From: Eubacteriaceae bacterium
GTDB lineage: Bacteria > Bacillota_A > Clostridia > Eubacteriales > Anaerofustaceae
DNA length: 30,190 bases
Assembly (NCBI GenBank): GCA_031280495.1
Contig: JAITGT010000053.1
Coordinates: 1-30,190, forward strand
Direction of reading: 5' to 3'
This document shows, one piece after another, positions 1 to 7,384 of this stretch. Every line of letters begins with the position of its first letter. Positions within the stretch are counted from its first letter, which is position 1. The position numbers and the translations under genes were made by a program. The notes under the pieces are model-generated. The model ran no database searches. It was not told where the DNA came from and saw only the letters and a program-made list of their open reading frames with translations.

Positions 1-279
1 GGCCTTGCAGCGCTCAATGCCACGCCAAGTTTTGTAGACAGGGGCGTGCGAAAGAGGGCCATTCTCTCCTGCGGCAAACAAGATCTGGACATGGACCTCA
101 CGCCTATGGATGAAGGGGCAATCCTGCTGGGGGGCTCAAGCGACCACCTCCTTGTTGACGTGACAGACGTTAAAGCCAATGTGCGCGCTGGCTCACTGCT
201 TTCGTTCAAAATGGGCTATTCAGCGATTATGCGCGCCTTCACATCAAAATATGTCGATAAGGAATACTTGCATGGCTGA
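1..279 (+). CDS. Alanine/ornithine racemase-family PLP enzyme, C-terminal fragment
   Basis: The frame is open from the window edge to TGA at 277-279, so only about 92 C-terminal residues are visible and the start lies outside. The fragment carries KRAILSCGKQDLD, LTPMDEG, ILLGGSSDHLLVDV and a tail with FTSKYVDKEY. This pattern is typical of the C-terminal beta-domain of the PLP-dependent alanine/ornithine racemase family, which interconverts L- and D-amino acids. The catalytic lysine and TIM-barrel part are not in view, so substrate (alanine, ornithine or other) cannot be judged. The stop overlaps the start of the following cysteine desulfurase by 8 bp, suggesting co-translation. The family call rests on recalled motifs, not a search. 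Confidence 0.62.
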   Translation, partial: GLAALNATPSFVDRGVRKRAILSCGKQDLDMDLTPMDEGAILLGGSSDHLLVDVTDVKANVRAGSLLSFKMGYSAIMRAFTSKYVDKEYLHG

Positions 280-1444
280 CTGCTACTTTGACAACGCCGC
301 CTCCACAAAGCCATTTGAGGAGACGGTCGATGCGTACGCAACATATATGTCCCAGAATTACGCAAACCCTTCAGCACTGCACAAGAAAGGCATGCAGGCG
401 GAAGGAGCGCTGCGATATGCGGAAGGGCAGCTTCTCAGGGCACTGGGGCTCAAACGCGGCAGGGCGATTTTTACGTCGGGCGCGACAGAAGCGGCCAACC
501 TGGCAATCGGAGGGGTTCTGGAACGTTCCGAGAGCCTTGTAGGGAAGTCTGCCGTCACGACGGCAATTGAGCACCCCTGCGTAAGCGAAGCCATTCGCCA
601 TTATCAGTCAAAAGGCGCAGATGCGGCCTTTGTGCCAGTCGATCGGTATGGGCAAGTGGACAGAGGCGCATTTCTTGGCGCTATCGGCCCTACCACCGCC
701 ATTGTCAGCTTCATTTGGGTGAACAATGAGTTTGGCTCCGTTCAGGATGTTGCAGCCCTAGCAAAGGCAGCAAAAGAAAAAAACCCAAAAGCCCTCATTC
801 ACGTGGATTGCGTCCAAGGCTTTGGCAAATTGGCAGCAGATTTTTCTTTTGTGGACATGATGACGGTCTCATCGCATAAATTTCACGGGCCCAAAGGCGT
901 GGGCGCCCTTATTTGCCGAGAGGGAATATCGCTTGCGCCCCTGAGCTACGGGGGCGGGCAGCAGGGGGGGGTTCGAAGCGGCACTGTCGACGCGCCAGCC
1001 ATCTATGCCATGGGCCATGCCTCAGAAACCATGGACAGGACTGGGTATGCTGCCCGCCTTGCCCAACTTGGCGAGTTTTGCTATGCGGCCCTCTCCGGCC
1101 GTTTTGCCCCAGAGTATTGGAATTCACACAAAAACGGCTTTTCATCTGGCTATGCGCCGCATATATTCAGCCTTTCCTTCCCAGGGCTCAAGGGGGAGGT
1201 GCTTGTGCACATGCTGGAAGAGGAAGGAATTTATGTCTCAACTGCATCCGCCTGCTCTTCAGCGAAGCCTGGGAAAGCATCTCCCCTTTTGAGCATTGGA
1301 TGCGATTCAAATAGGGTGGACGGCGCGCTTCGCATCAGCCTGTCCGCTTTTAATACGGAAGACGAGATAGAGTTTATGGTGAGCCGCATTGCGCATTCTG
1401 TGGAAAGGCTGGCAAGAATAATGGGAAAGGCGCTCGCGAAATGA
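272..1444 (+). CDS. Cysteine desulfurase (NifS/IscS family)
   Basis: A 390-residue class-V aminotransferase-fold PLP enzyme that removes sulfur from cysteine and holds it as a persulfide. I chose ATG 272 because the protein then begins MADCYFDNAASTKP, the normal family N-terminus, and AAGGAA lies just upstream. The frame is also open further upstream (ATG 179), but that would overlap the racemase by 100 bp. Visible features are FTSGATEAANLA (cofactor binding), HVDCVQGFGK, the PLP lysine in SSHKFHGPKG (Lys203), and the persulfide cysteine in STASACSSAKP (Cys328). It overlaps thiI by 4 bp (ATGA), so the likely sulfur acceptor is ThiI, as in the NifZ-ThiI pair of Bacillus. A G8 tract lies at 964-971. 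Confidence 0.92.
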   Translation: MADCYFDNAASTKPFEETVDAYATYMSQNYANPSALHKKGMQAEGALRYAEGQLLRALGLKRGRAIFTSGATEAANLAIGGVLERSESLVGKSAVTTAIEHPCVSEAIRHYQSKGADAAFVPVDRYGQVDRGAFLGAIGPTTAIVSFIWVNNEFGSVQDVAALAKAAKEKNPKALIHVDCVQGFGKLAADFSFVDMMTVSSHKFHGPKGVGALICREGISLAPLSYGGGQQGGVRSGTVDAPAIYAMGHASETMDRTGYAARLAQLGEFCYAALSGRFAPEYWNSHKNGFSSGYAPHIFSLSFPGLKGEVLVHMLEEEGIYVSTASACSSAKPGKASPLLSIGCDSNRVDGALRISLSAFNTEDEIEFMVSRIAHSVERLARIMGKALAK

Positions 1445-2598
1445 GCCTGTTTTTGGTCAAATACGGGGAAATTAGCTTAAAGGGGCAAAACCGCAGCTAT
1501 TTTATAAACACCCTTGCCAAAAATATGCGCTATGCGCTTAGCGGCATTGCCTATGCCCAGGTGCGGGCGATCAGGGGGCGCGTCACCGTTGAAGGCATTC
1601 GGCCGGAAGACGAAGCGGATGCCCTTGAGCGACTGTCCTGCGTGTTTGGAATCGTTTCTATTGCCGTGGCAAAAGAATGCGAGGCGACAATGGACGCCAT
1701 AAAGGAGCTAAGCCTCACGGCGTTTGAAGGCGTCGGGCCTTTCACATTTAAGGTGGAAACGAACCGAGCGGAAAAATCTTTTCCAATTAAGAGCCCGGAC
1801 GTTTCGCGCGCTGTAGGCGCGCATATTTTGAAATTCTATGGCGATGCCGCAAAAGTGGACGTGCACAGCCCGCAGATCCTTCTTCAGATCGAGATACGGG
1901 AGAAAGCGTACGTGTATGTGCGCACTGTGCCCTGCGAATCCGGGATGCCTTTGGGGACAGGCGGGAAAGGCCTTGCGCTCCTTTCAGGAGGCATCGACAG
2001 CCCGGCAGCCGCCTACCTAATGGCAAAGCGCGGGATGAAAGTTGCCTGCATTCATTTTCATTCCTATCCCTTTACCAGCCTTGCAGCCCAGCAAAAGGCA
2101 GAAGACATTGCAGCCCAGCTTGCCCGCTACAACCAGGGAATGGATCTTTACCTTGTCAATGCGGCAGCTTTCCTTGAAAAAGCAGCTGAAGCGTGCCAAC
2201 CATCATACAGCACAATTCTTCTCCGGCGCTTTATGTACCGGGTGTCCGAGATGGCAAAAAGCCGGATCGGCTTTGACACGCTCATTACAGGCGAAAGCCT
2301 GGGCCAGGTGGCGTCACAGACGATTGAAGGCTTGAACGCCACGCAAAACGCCCTTGCCTCCACCAGCGTTCTTCGACCTCTCATTGCCCTTGACAAAAAC
2401 GAGATAACGCAAATAGCCAAGAAGATACGCACTTATGAGATCTCCATCCGGCCGTTTGACGACTGCTGCACTGTCTTCGTTTCGCGCCACCCCCAGACGC
2501 GCCCTGCGCTAGAGCGCGTTCTGGAGGAAGAGGCAAAACTCGGCATGCAGCCTCTTTGCCAGTCAGCTGCCGAAGCCATGGTAAAGAAGTCGCTGTAA
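1441..2598 (+). CDS. thiI: tRNA 4-thiouridine synthase ThiI
   Basis: A 385-residue protein with an N-terminal ferredoxin-like/THUMP RNA-binding region (about residues 1-165, beginning SLFLVKYGEISLKGQNR) and a C-terminal PP-loop ATPase domain carrying SGGIDSP (residues 182-188). Known ThiI adenylates U8 of tRNA and replaces the oxygen with sulfur. FHSYPFTS, ITGESLGQVASQT and RPLIALDKNEI are family motifs. The protein stops before any rhodanese domain, as in other Firmicutes, so sulfur must come from a partner, presumably the desulfurase whose stop codon its start overlaps. A role in thiazole synthesis is less likely because that function depends on the rhodanese domain in enterobacteria. Confidence 0.95.
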   Translation: MSLFLVKYGEISLKGQNRSYFINTLAKNMRYALSGIAYAQVRAIRGRVTVEGIRPEDEADALERLSCVFGIVSIAVAKECEATMDAIKELSLTAFEGVGPFTFKVETNRAEKSFPIKSPDVSRAVGAHILKFYGDAAKVDVHSPQILLQIEIREKAYVYVRTVPCESGMPLGTGGKGLALLSGGIDSPAAAYLMAKRGMKVACIHFHSYPFTSLAAQQKAEDIAAQLARYNQGMDLYLVNAAAFLEKAAEACQPSYSTILLRRFMYRVSEMAKSRIGFDTLITGESLGQVASQTIEGLNATQNALASTSVLRPLIALDKNEITQIAKKIRTYEISIRPFDDCCTVFVSRHPQTRPALERVLEEEAKLGMQPLCQSAAEAMVKKSL

Positions 2599-2617
2599 GA
2601 ATAGCGGGCTATGAGCA

Positions 2618-2635
2618 GCAGCTGAAAACAGCTGC
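2618..2635. other. Small hairpin after thiI
   Basis: Twenty bases after the thiI stop there is a perfect 7-bp inverted repeat, GCAGCTG-AAAA-CAGCTGC. No T-tract follows, so it is not a typical intrinsic terminator. It could attenuate or stabilise the mRNA between thiI and the nuclease gene, or be chance. Confidence 0.3.
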
Positions 2636-2713
2636 CAGGCCAACTGCTCAAAAAGAAAGGAAAGCGCTCAGCCAAGGGCACGCCCACGCAGCATGCCCCA
2701 TGGGCGCATCAAT

Positions 2714-4288
2714 ATGAAAATTTCATTTTATGGCGCTGCAGAAACCGTCACGGGCTCCTGTTTTCTATTAGAGGCGGCAGGGAAAAGGATTCTGGTGGAC
2801 TGCGGCCTTTTTCAAGGAGGCGCCGCCCTGCGCAGCCTCAATGCGCCCGATTTTGCCTTTTCGCCCGAAAGCATTGACATAATGATTCTTACACATGCGC
2901 ACATCGACCATTCTGGACGCATTCCAAAGCTCGTGCGCGACGGGTACAAAGGCCCAATATACGCAACCGAGCCAACTGTCCGCCTCTGCTCGATCATGCT
3001 TCGCGACTCAGCCCACATTCAGGAATCGGATGCCGCTGAAGAAACAAAAAAAGCCCTGCGGAAAGGGCTGCCCCCAATCCTTCCCCTGTACACGCAAGAA
3101 GACGCCATTCGCGCGATGGAGAATTTTCGGCAGGTCTCCTACAATGATGCGGCTGAGCCTTTGGACGGAATACGCTTTATATTTCGTGACGCGGGGCACA
3201 TGCTTGGCAGCTCCATTGTCGAAGTGTTTGCCATGGAAGATGGCAAAGAGGAAAAAATAGTCTTTTCCGGAGATCTTGGAAACTCCGGGCAGCCATTGAT
3301 GAACGAGCCGGCCCAGATTGGGAGCGCAGATTACGTTGTCTGCGAATCGACGTATGGCTCCCGCGCCCACCCGCGTTTTGAAGGGCACTCTGAGGAACTC
3401 CTTCAAATTGCGCTGCGCACCCTCAACAGGGGCGGCACGCTTGTCATCCCCGCCTTTGCCGTTGGCCGCACGCAAGAAATCCTATACGAACTGAATTACT
3501 ACAAAGAGAATGGCATGCTTGGCAAGCACCAAAATGTGCGCGTCTTTCTGGACAGCCCCCTTGCCATAGAGGCAACTGAGATCTTTAAGTCGTCGCTTTT
3601 CTACCTAGATCGCGAAGCTCGCGATTTGGCCGCGTCCGGCGACGATCCGTTCGTGTTTGAGAACCTTGAGTATAGCCTGACGACGGAGGACTCAAAGCGC
3701 ATAAACGGAGATTCGTCACCTAAAATTATTATTTCCGCTTCTGGGATGGCGGACGCTGGCCGCGTGCGGCACCATATAAAGCATGCGATATACAGCAGGA
3801 AGAATGCAATCCTGTTTGTCGGGTACCAAGCGGAGGGGACATTGGGCCGCTACCTCCTATCTGGGGCAAAAGACGTCAAGATGTTTGGGGAAAGGCTGTC
3901 AGTTCAAGCAGAAATTGCCTCCATCAACACGCTTTCCGCCCACGCGGACAAGGCAGCCATTCTTTTGTGGCTCAGCGCCATTAAAGGGAAAAAAGCTGTC
4001 GCCCTTGTCCACGGCGAAGAGGAGGCGCTGGCATCGCTTCGGGCATCGCTGCGCGCCAGCGGCGAAAGCGCGTTTACGGCAAAACTCATGGCCTCGGTGG
4101 ATCTGTCCAGCCACGAATTTGGCGAAGGGCCCGTCCTTTCGGCGTCGGACTCCTATCGCTCCAAACTCGCTGAAATGGCCTCCTCCATCGCGCAAAAGCT
4201 TTCCAGTCCGGCAAAGGCAGATGCGCAGGAGAATTTGGACAGCGTAAAGCTTTACCTTGAGGCAATTTCAGAAAGCCTTGAGCTATAA
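2714..4288 (+). CDS. Metallo-beta-lactamase / beta-CASP RNA-processing nuclease
   Basis: A 524-residue protein of the MBL-fold beta-CASP family (YsxK/KH-less CPSF73-like exonuclease group). I prefer ATG 2714 because the protein then starts MKISFYGAAETVTGSCFLLE, the standard family N-terminus. An in-frame ATG at 2693 would add seven unconserved residues. The zinc site HAHIDH is at residues 61-66, followed by AGHMLGSS and FSGDLG. Beta-CASP motifs follow: CESTYGSR, the GGTLVIPAFAVGRTQE helix, ISASGMADAGRVRHHI, and SAHAD plus VHGEEEA near the C-terminus. Members act in the cytoplasm on RNA ends. The last ~70 residues beyond the core carry no domain that I recognise. The specific RNA substrate cannot be predicted. 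Confidence 0.85.
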   Translation: MKISFYGAAETVTGSCFLLEAAGKRILVDCGLFQGGAALRSLNAPDFAFSPESIDIMILTHAHIDHSGRIPKLVRDGYKGPIYATEPTVRLCSIMLRDSAHIQESDAAEETKKALRKGLPPILPLYTQEDAIRAMENFRQVSYNDAAEPLDGIRFIFRDAGHMLGSSIVEVFAMEDGKEEKIVFSGDLGNSGQPLMNEPAQIGSADYVVCESTYGSRAHPRFEGHSEELLQIALRTLNRGGTLVIPAFAVGRTQEILYELNYYKENGMLGKHQNVRVFLDSPLAIEATEIFKSSLFYLDREARDLAASGDDPFVFENLEYSLTTEDSKRINGDSSPKIIISASGMADAGRVRHHIKHAIYSRKNAILFVGYQAEGTLGRYLLSGAKDVKMFGERLSVQAEIASINTLSAHADKAAILLWLSAIKGKKAVALVHGEEEALASLRASLRASGESAFTAKLMASVDLSSHEFGEGPVLSASDSYRSKLAEMASSIAQKLSSPAKADAQENLDSVKLYLEAISESLEL

Positions 4289-4345
4289 AAGCTTGCGGCG
4301 TTTTTGCGCGGGAATAGGCGCATTGCCGATTTTTGTTTTCAGCAC

Positions 4346-4382
4346 ATGCAAAATGCCGCAGAGCGCCTGCGGCATTTTGCAT
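4346..4382. terminator. Perfect 16-bp-stem hairpin, probable terminator
   Basis: A perfect inverted repeat, left arm 4346-4361 and right arm 4367-4382, encloses a five-base loop. It begins 57 bp after the stop of the beta-CASP nuclease gene. The arm contains AAAATGCCGCAG, so the base of the stem is A/T and the top is G/C. Downstream is AAAACG then TTTTT (4390-4394), so there is no immediate U-tract and the terminator call is provisional. The perfect symmetry means it could also work in the opposite direction. Confidence 0.55.
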
Positions 4383-4534
4383 AAAACGTATTTTTGCATC
4401 CATTTTCCATCTTTCTGCAAAACCTGCATCCCATTTTGCGCCGCCCTAAGTTCCGCCAATGCCTGCGCCTTTTCTTTTTTGGCGCAGTCCAGCCATAAAA
4501 GCTGCACAGCTTTCTGCCGAACGCAGCCTCCCGT

Positions 4535-4557
4535 CTGGCTGGCGAGTCGCCAGCCAG
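4535..4557. repeat. 23-bp near-perfect palindrome
   Basis: Eleven-base arms CTGGCTGGCGA and TCGCCAGCCAG flank a single central G. The compact symmetry is more like a protein-binding operator or a cruciform/hairpin than a terminator, since no T-run follows. Related GCTGGC and GCCAGC words recur between about 4612 and 4690. Confidence 0.5.
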
Positions 4558-5028
4558 CCATGGATTTGCCTCTTCCCCGCTCCGAAAGAAAGCTAGGCCA
4601 GTTTTCTCTGACTGCCAGCTGGGTCGGGCTGATCGCCCTTTTGTGCCCAGGCAACTGAAGGGCTGGCGACTGCCGCGAAGCTGCCAGCAAGAGCGCCGGC
4701 TGCCTCCCAATTGCCTTTGCCCGCCATTTCCTGGGCATGCGGCTCTTTTTTTGTGCAGCATTGGCAGGCGGAGCAGCGCCCACTCATGCCTTGCTGGCAT
4801 CTAAGCCTCTTTGCCCGCGAAAATGAGGCTGTTTTGCGATGCGCTCAGAAAAAGGCATATATTCGCTTGGCTGCACTGTCGCGCAATGCATTTGCAGCTC
4901 TTTCGCGGCTGCGCATTTTCCGCGCCGTTTCGATCGGGCGATTTCAAAAAACTATTGATCAATGTAGGTTTAAACAGCGTCAGACAGTAGTTTCAGCAGC
5001 GCTTTCAAGCGTGCAATGAAATTTGTTC

Positions 5029-5039
5029 CTATCGACAAA
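5029..5039 (-). promoter_or_regulatory. Candidate Spo0A box upstream of the spoIIA block
   Basis: On the minus strand the sequence reads TTTGTCGATAG, with a core TGTCGAT that matches six of seven positions of the known 0A box TGTCGAA. It lies 66 bp before the ATG of the MerR-like gene, in the only AT-rich, promoter-like stretch before spoIIAA. In Bacillus the spoIIA promoter is activated by Spo0A~P with sigma-H. I do not see a convincing sigma-H -35/-10 pair here (AGGATAA at 5059-5065 lacks a well-spaced GAAT). A single 7-mer can arise by chance. Confidence 0.3.
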
Positions 5040-5104
5040 TTGTTTGGGATTTTCAAATAGGATAAAGAATAAAATACCATTGATATCAGGCCAGAGGTCA
5101 AAAA

Positions 5105-5725
5105 ATGGAAAAACTTTACACACCAAAGGAAGTGTCGGAAGAATTAGGCTCGTCTCTTGTTCGCATCCGCGAAGTGGAAGATGTTTTTGATTTGGGCGTT
5201 TTTCGCACTTCCGGCAACCGCAAGTATTATACAGAAGAAACAGTGCGGCAGATTAAGACGATTCTTGAAATGCGCGCCTCAGGCGCGCCTGATTCGCAAA
5301 TTAAGGGCGCGCTGGCGCCTGCGCGCATCGAGACTTTTGCTGAGATCCTTGACAGCGTTTCTGCGGAAGAGGAGGATGCCGAGGAGGAAAGCGCGCTGCC
5401 CGTTTCATACTTTGAAGATCCCCCCGACCAATTCTATTCGCAGGAGCCACCGAAGCTGCCTGAAAGCATTGGCATGCAGATTGAGGCAATGAGCCTGTCC
5501 ATGCAGGATCTCCTCGCGCTCGTCAAGGCAGTCTCCCTCTTAAAAGACGAGATGGCGTCGCTCAAACACGTGATTTCCGACAAAGAAAAGGAGGCGCTCA
5601 CTGAAGAGAACGCGCAGCTTAAAGCCAAGGTCAAGGAAAAAACTTACGAGATTGTGGAACTTCGCGAACAGCTGAAAATGAAGGCGGACAAGCGTGACAA
5701 GAAAGGCTTTTTCAGCAAGTTATGA
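5105..5725 (+). CDS. MerR-like DNA-binding protein with C-terminal coiled coil
   Basis: A 206-residue protein with a MerR-type winged helix at about residues 4-70 (LYTPKEVSEELG, then FRTSGNRKYYTEETVRQI). An acidic segment lies at about 90-115 (EEEDAEEES), and a predicted coiled coil at about 150-195 is rich in E, K and L. It ends with GFFSKL, a small hydrophobic/basic tip. It has no obvious ligand-binding domain, so it is not a standard metal or drug sensor. AGAGG lies 8-9 bp before the start. Its stop is 12 bp before spoIIAA, so it is probably co-transcribed with the sigma-F operon. The overall plan (MerR head plus coiled coil) recalls the sporulation chromosome anchor RacA, but I see no sequence match that would prove it. 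Confidence 0.75.
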   Translation: MEKLYTPKEVSEELGSSLVRIREVEDVFDLGVFRTSGNRKYYTEETVRQIKTILEMRASGAPDSQIKGALAPARIETFAEILDSVSAEEEDAEEESALPVSYFEDPPDQFYSQEPPKLPESIGMQIEAMSLSMQDLLALVKAVSLLKDEMASLKHVISDKEKEALTEENAQLKAKVKEKTYEIVELREQLKMKADKRDKKGFFSKL

Positions 5726-5737
5726 GAAGAGGGTAAA

Positions 5738-6091
5738 ATGGACTTCAAAGCAGAGATAAGCGGAAATACGCTGATCGCCGAAATCGGCGGGGAGCTGGAT
5801 GATCACGTAGCCAAAAGCATCAAAGAAAAGCTGGATTTCGCGCTGATGAAAAAGGAGGTATCCAATGCGATCTTCGATCTGACAGGCCTGAGCTTTATGG
5901 ACTCTGCCGGCATTGGGTTGCTTATTGGGCGCTATAAGCAGATTCACGCGCGCAAAGGCAAAACCATCGTGGTCGCTGGCTCGGCGCAAGTCAAGAGAAT
6001 ACTGAAAATGTCGGGGGTCCTCAATATTTTCATTGAAGCTGAAACAATGGCCGACGCATTGGAAATGGTTGGCTTGCCGTCCATTGCATGA
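5738..6091 (+). CDS. spoIIAA: Anti-sigma-F factor antagonist SpoIIAA
   Basis: A 117-residue STAS-domain protein, the usual family length. The phosphoacceptor is in SFMDSAGIGLLIGRYKQ, with Ser56 aligning to Ser58 of Bacillus SpoIIAA. In the family, the unphosphorylated form binds SpoIIAB and frees sigma-F in the forespore, and SpoIIAB phosphorylates the serine to switch it off. The second serine of the Bacillus DSSG motif is alanine here, which should not matter because the first is the target. AGAGGG lies 6 bp before ATG 5738. The downstream gap to spoIIAB is 31 bp. Confidence 0.95.
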   Translation: MDFKAEISGNTLIAEIGGELDDHVAKSIKEKLDFALMKKEVSNAIFDLTGLSFMDSAGIGLLIGRYKQIHARKGKTIVVAGSAQVKRILKMSGVLNIFIEAETMADALEMVGLPSIA

Positions 6092-6122
6092 ATGGCCGCA
6101 AGAGAAATCCAGAGGGACAGAG

Positions 6123-6563
6123 ATGAACAATTACATGACTTTAAAATTCAAAAGCGTTTCCGAAAATGAAGCGCTGGCGAGGATGGCAGTCTCCGCTTTT
6201 GTCGGCCCGCTTAACCCCTCGCTGGAAGAGCTTGCCGATATAAAGACCAGCATTTCAGAAGCGGTCTCCAACTGCGTCATACATGGATACGAGGATTCCA
6301 ACGGCACTGTGGAGATAACAGCTATAATTGAAGGCGACGAAATTTCTATCAGAATTACCGATGACGGGCGCGGCATCCCGGATGTGGAGAAGGCGAGGGA
6401 GCCGCTGTTTACCACAAAGCCGGAGTTGGAGCGCTCAGGAATGGGCTTCACCATCATGGAAAGCTTTATGGACTCCATAGACGTGATCTCCTCAGTACAT
6501 AATGGCACAACAGTCATCATGAGCAAAACAATAAAGGCGAAAGCGAATGAGTGTCCAGTCTGA
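6123..6563 (+). CDS. spoIIAB: Anti-sigma-F factor / serine kinase SpoIIAB
   Basis: A 146-residue GHKL-type kinase that holds sigma-F inactive and phosphorylates SpoIIAA. I chose ATG 6123 because it gives the family N-terminus MNNYMTLKFKSVSENEALAR, with GAGGGACAG about 4-12 bp upstream. The frame is open to ATG 6033, but that would overlap spoIIAA and add 30 unconserved residues. The N-box EAVSNCVIHGY, the G1 box TDDGRGI, and the G2 box RSGMGFTIMESFMD are intact. The C-terminus overlaps the start of sigF by 17 bp, favouring balanced translation of the sigma factor and its inhibitor. Confidence 0.95.
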   Translation: MNNYMTLKFKSVSENEALARMAVSAFVGPLNPSLEELADIKTSISEAVSNCVIHGYEDSNGTVEITAIIEGDEISIRITDDGRGIPDVEKAREPLFTTKPELERSGMGFTIMESFMDSIDVISSVHNGTTVIMSKTIKAKANECPV

Positions 6564-7302
6564 ATCATATGAAAAGTATTATTCCAGAGAGTTAATTGAA
6601 GCGGCGCAGGCCGGCGACAAGCAGGCAATGGAGACATTAGTCAAAAACAACACGCCTCTCGTCTCAAGCCTGATCAAGAAATACACCTATTTAAGCGAAA
6701 GCGAGTCCTATGACGACCTGTTTCAAATCGGCGCCATCGGCCTCATCAAAGCCATCAAGAACTTTGATTTTTCCTACAATACGCGCTTTTCCACCTATGC
6801 GGTCTACATTATTAACGGCGAGCTGAAAAGGCACTTTCGCGACGACGGCATCATCAAAGTAAGCCGCTCCATCAAAAGCGTCTATATAAAAGCTAGGGCG
6901 CAGAGCGAAACATATACAAAGAGCCATGGAGTCGAGCCGGGAATCCAAAGCATTGCCGATGCAATTGGCGAGACATACGAAGACGTGGCAACTGCCCTTG
7001 AAGCCTGCCAAAGGCCTGAGTATCTGGCAGACTATGCCGCGGGCTCAGATCATAGCGAAAAAAGCCGCCGAAATGAGGAGCTCATTGAGGACAAAAAAAA
7101 CGCCATTGAGGACGCAATCGACGTTCTGGCCCTTAAAAGCGCCATATCTACGCTTTCCAGCGATTACCGCAAAATAGTCATGCTTAGGTATGTCAAAAAC
7201 ATGACGCAAAGCGAAGTTGCGCGCTCTGTTGGCCTCTCTCAAGTGCAGGTTTCACGCCTGGAGAAAAAGATCATTGAAGCGCTGAAGAAAAATATGCTGT
7301 AA
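6547..7302 (+). CDS. sigF: RNA polymerase sigma-F factor
   Basis: A 251-residue sigma-70-family factor, close to the usual SigF length. Region 2 is visible from NTPLVSSLIKKYTYL through DDLFQIGAIGLIKAIKNFDF and RFSTYAVYIINGELKRHFRDD, and region 4 ends with MTQSEVARSVGLSQVQVSRLEKK, the -35-recognition helix-turn-helix. Position directly after spoIIAA and spoIIAB identifies it as SigF rather than SigG or SigB. It directs the first forespore-specific transcription. An intrinsic terminator follows 31 bp after the stop, so spoVA is likely to have its own promoter. Confidence 0.95.
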   Translation: MSVQSESYEKYYSRELIEAAQAGDKQAMETLVKNNTPLVSSLIKKYTYLSESESYDDLFQIGAIGLIKAIKNFDFSYNTRFSTYAVYIINGELKRHFRDDGIIKVSRSIKSVYIKARAQSETYTKSHGVEPGIQSIADAIGETYEDVATALEACQRPEYLADYAAGSDHSEKSRRNEELIEDKKNAIEDAIDVLALKSAISTLSSDYRKIVMLRYVKNMTQSEVARSVGLSQVQVSRLEKKIIEALKKNML

Positions 7303-7333
7303 AGCGCATATTCAGCAGAGGATTCCGAAAACT

Positions 7334-7358
7334 AAGGCAACGGAAAGTTGCTTTTTTT
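7334..7358 (+). terminator. Intrinsic terminator after sigF
   Basis: The core stem is GCAAC (7337-7341), loop GGAAA, GTTGC (7347-7351), followed at once by seven T (7352-7358). The stem can extend outward by AAG against TTT. It separates the spoIIA operon from spoVA and lies only 26 bp before spoVAA. Confidence 0.85.
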
Positions 7359-7384
7359 ATTTCCTAGAGTATTGGGGCGCTGTC

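Larger units (their letters stand above)
4289..5104. other. 816-bp region without a convincing gene
   Basis: No + strand frame here has recognisable protein character. Overlapping minus-strand frames run through about 4283-4800 (up to 166 codons), but none resembles a known family and they run through the perfect hairpin at 4346-4382. The visible content is that hairpin, the palindrome at 4535-4557, repeated GCTGGC/GCCAGC elements around 4535-4700, and an AT-rich promoter-like stretch from about 5010 to 5090 with a possible Spo0A box. No tRNA, tmRNA, RNase P or SRP RNA signature was seen. It could hold a decayed gene or an unrecognised structured RNA. Confidence 0.5.

Noticed and set aside
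179..271. Upstream ATG for the cysteine desulfurase
   Set aside because: It would overlap the racemase by 100 bp and add residues not found in the family; ATG 272 gives the standard N-terminus with a ribosome site.
46..279. The first ORF read as a complete small protein of 77 residues
   Set aside because: The frame is open to the window edge and the sequence is the C-terminus of a much larger racemase-family enzyme; the codon at 46 is GTG inside that frame.
4283..4800. Minus-strand frames of up to 166 codons in the gap after the nuclease gene
   Set aside because: Two long frames overlap each other, they pass through a perfect 16-bp-stem hairpin, and the translated sequences match no family I know. 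Kept only as a remark on a possible decayed gene.
7306..7334. Forespore sigma-F/sigma-G-type promoter (GCATA, then AAAACTA after 17 bp) before spoVAA
   Set aside because: The -10 match is poor and transcription from it would run straight into the sigF terminator at 7334-7358.
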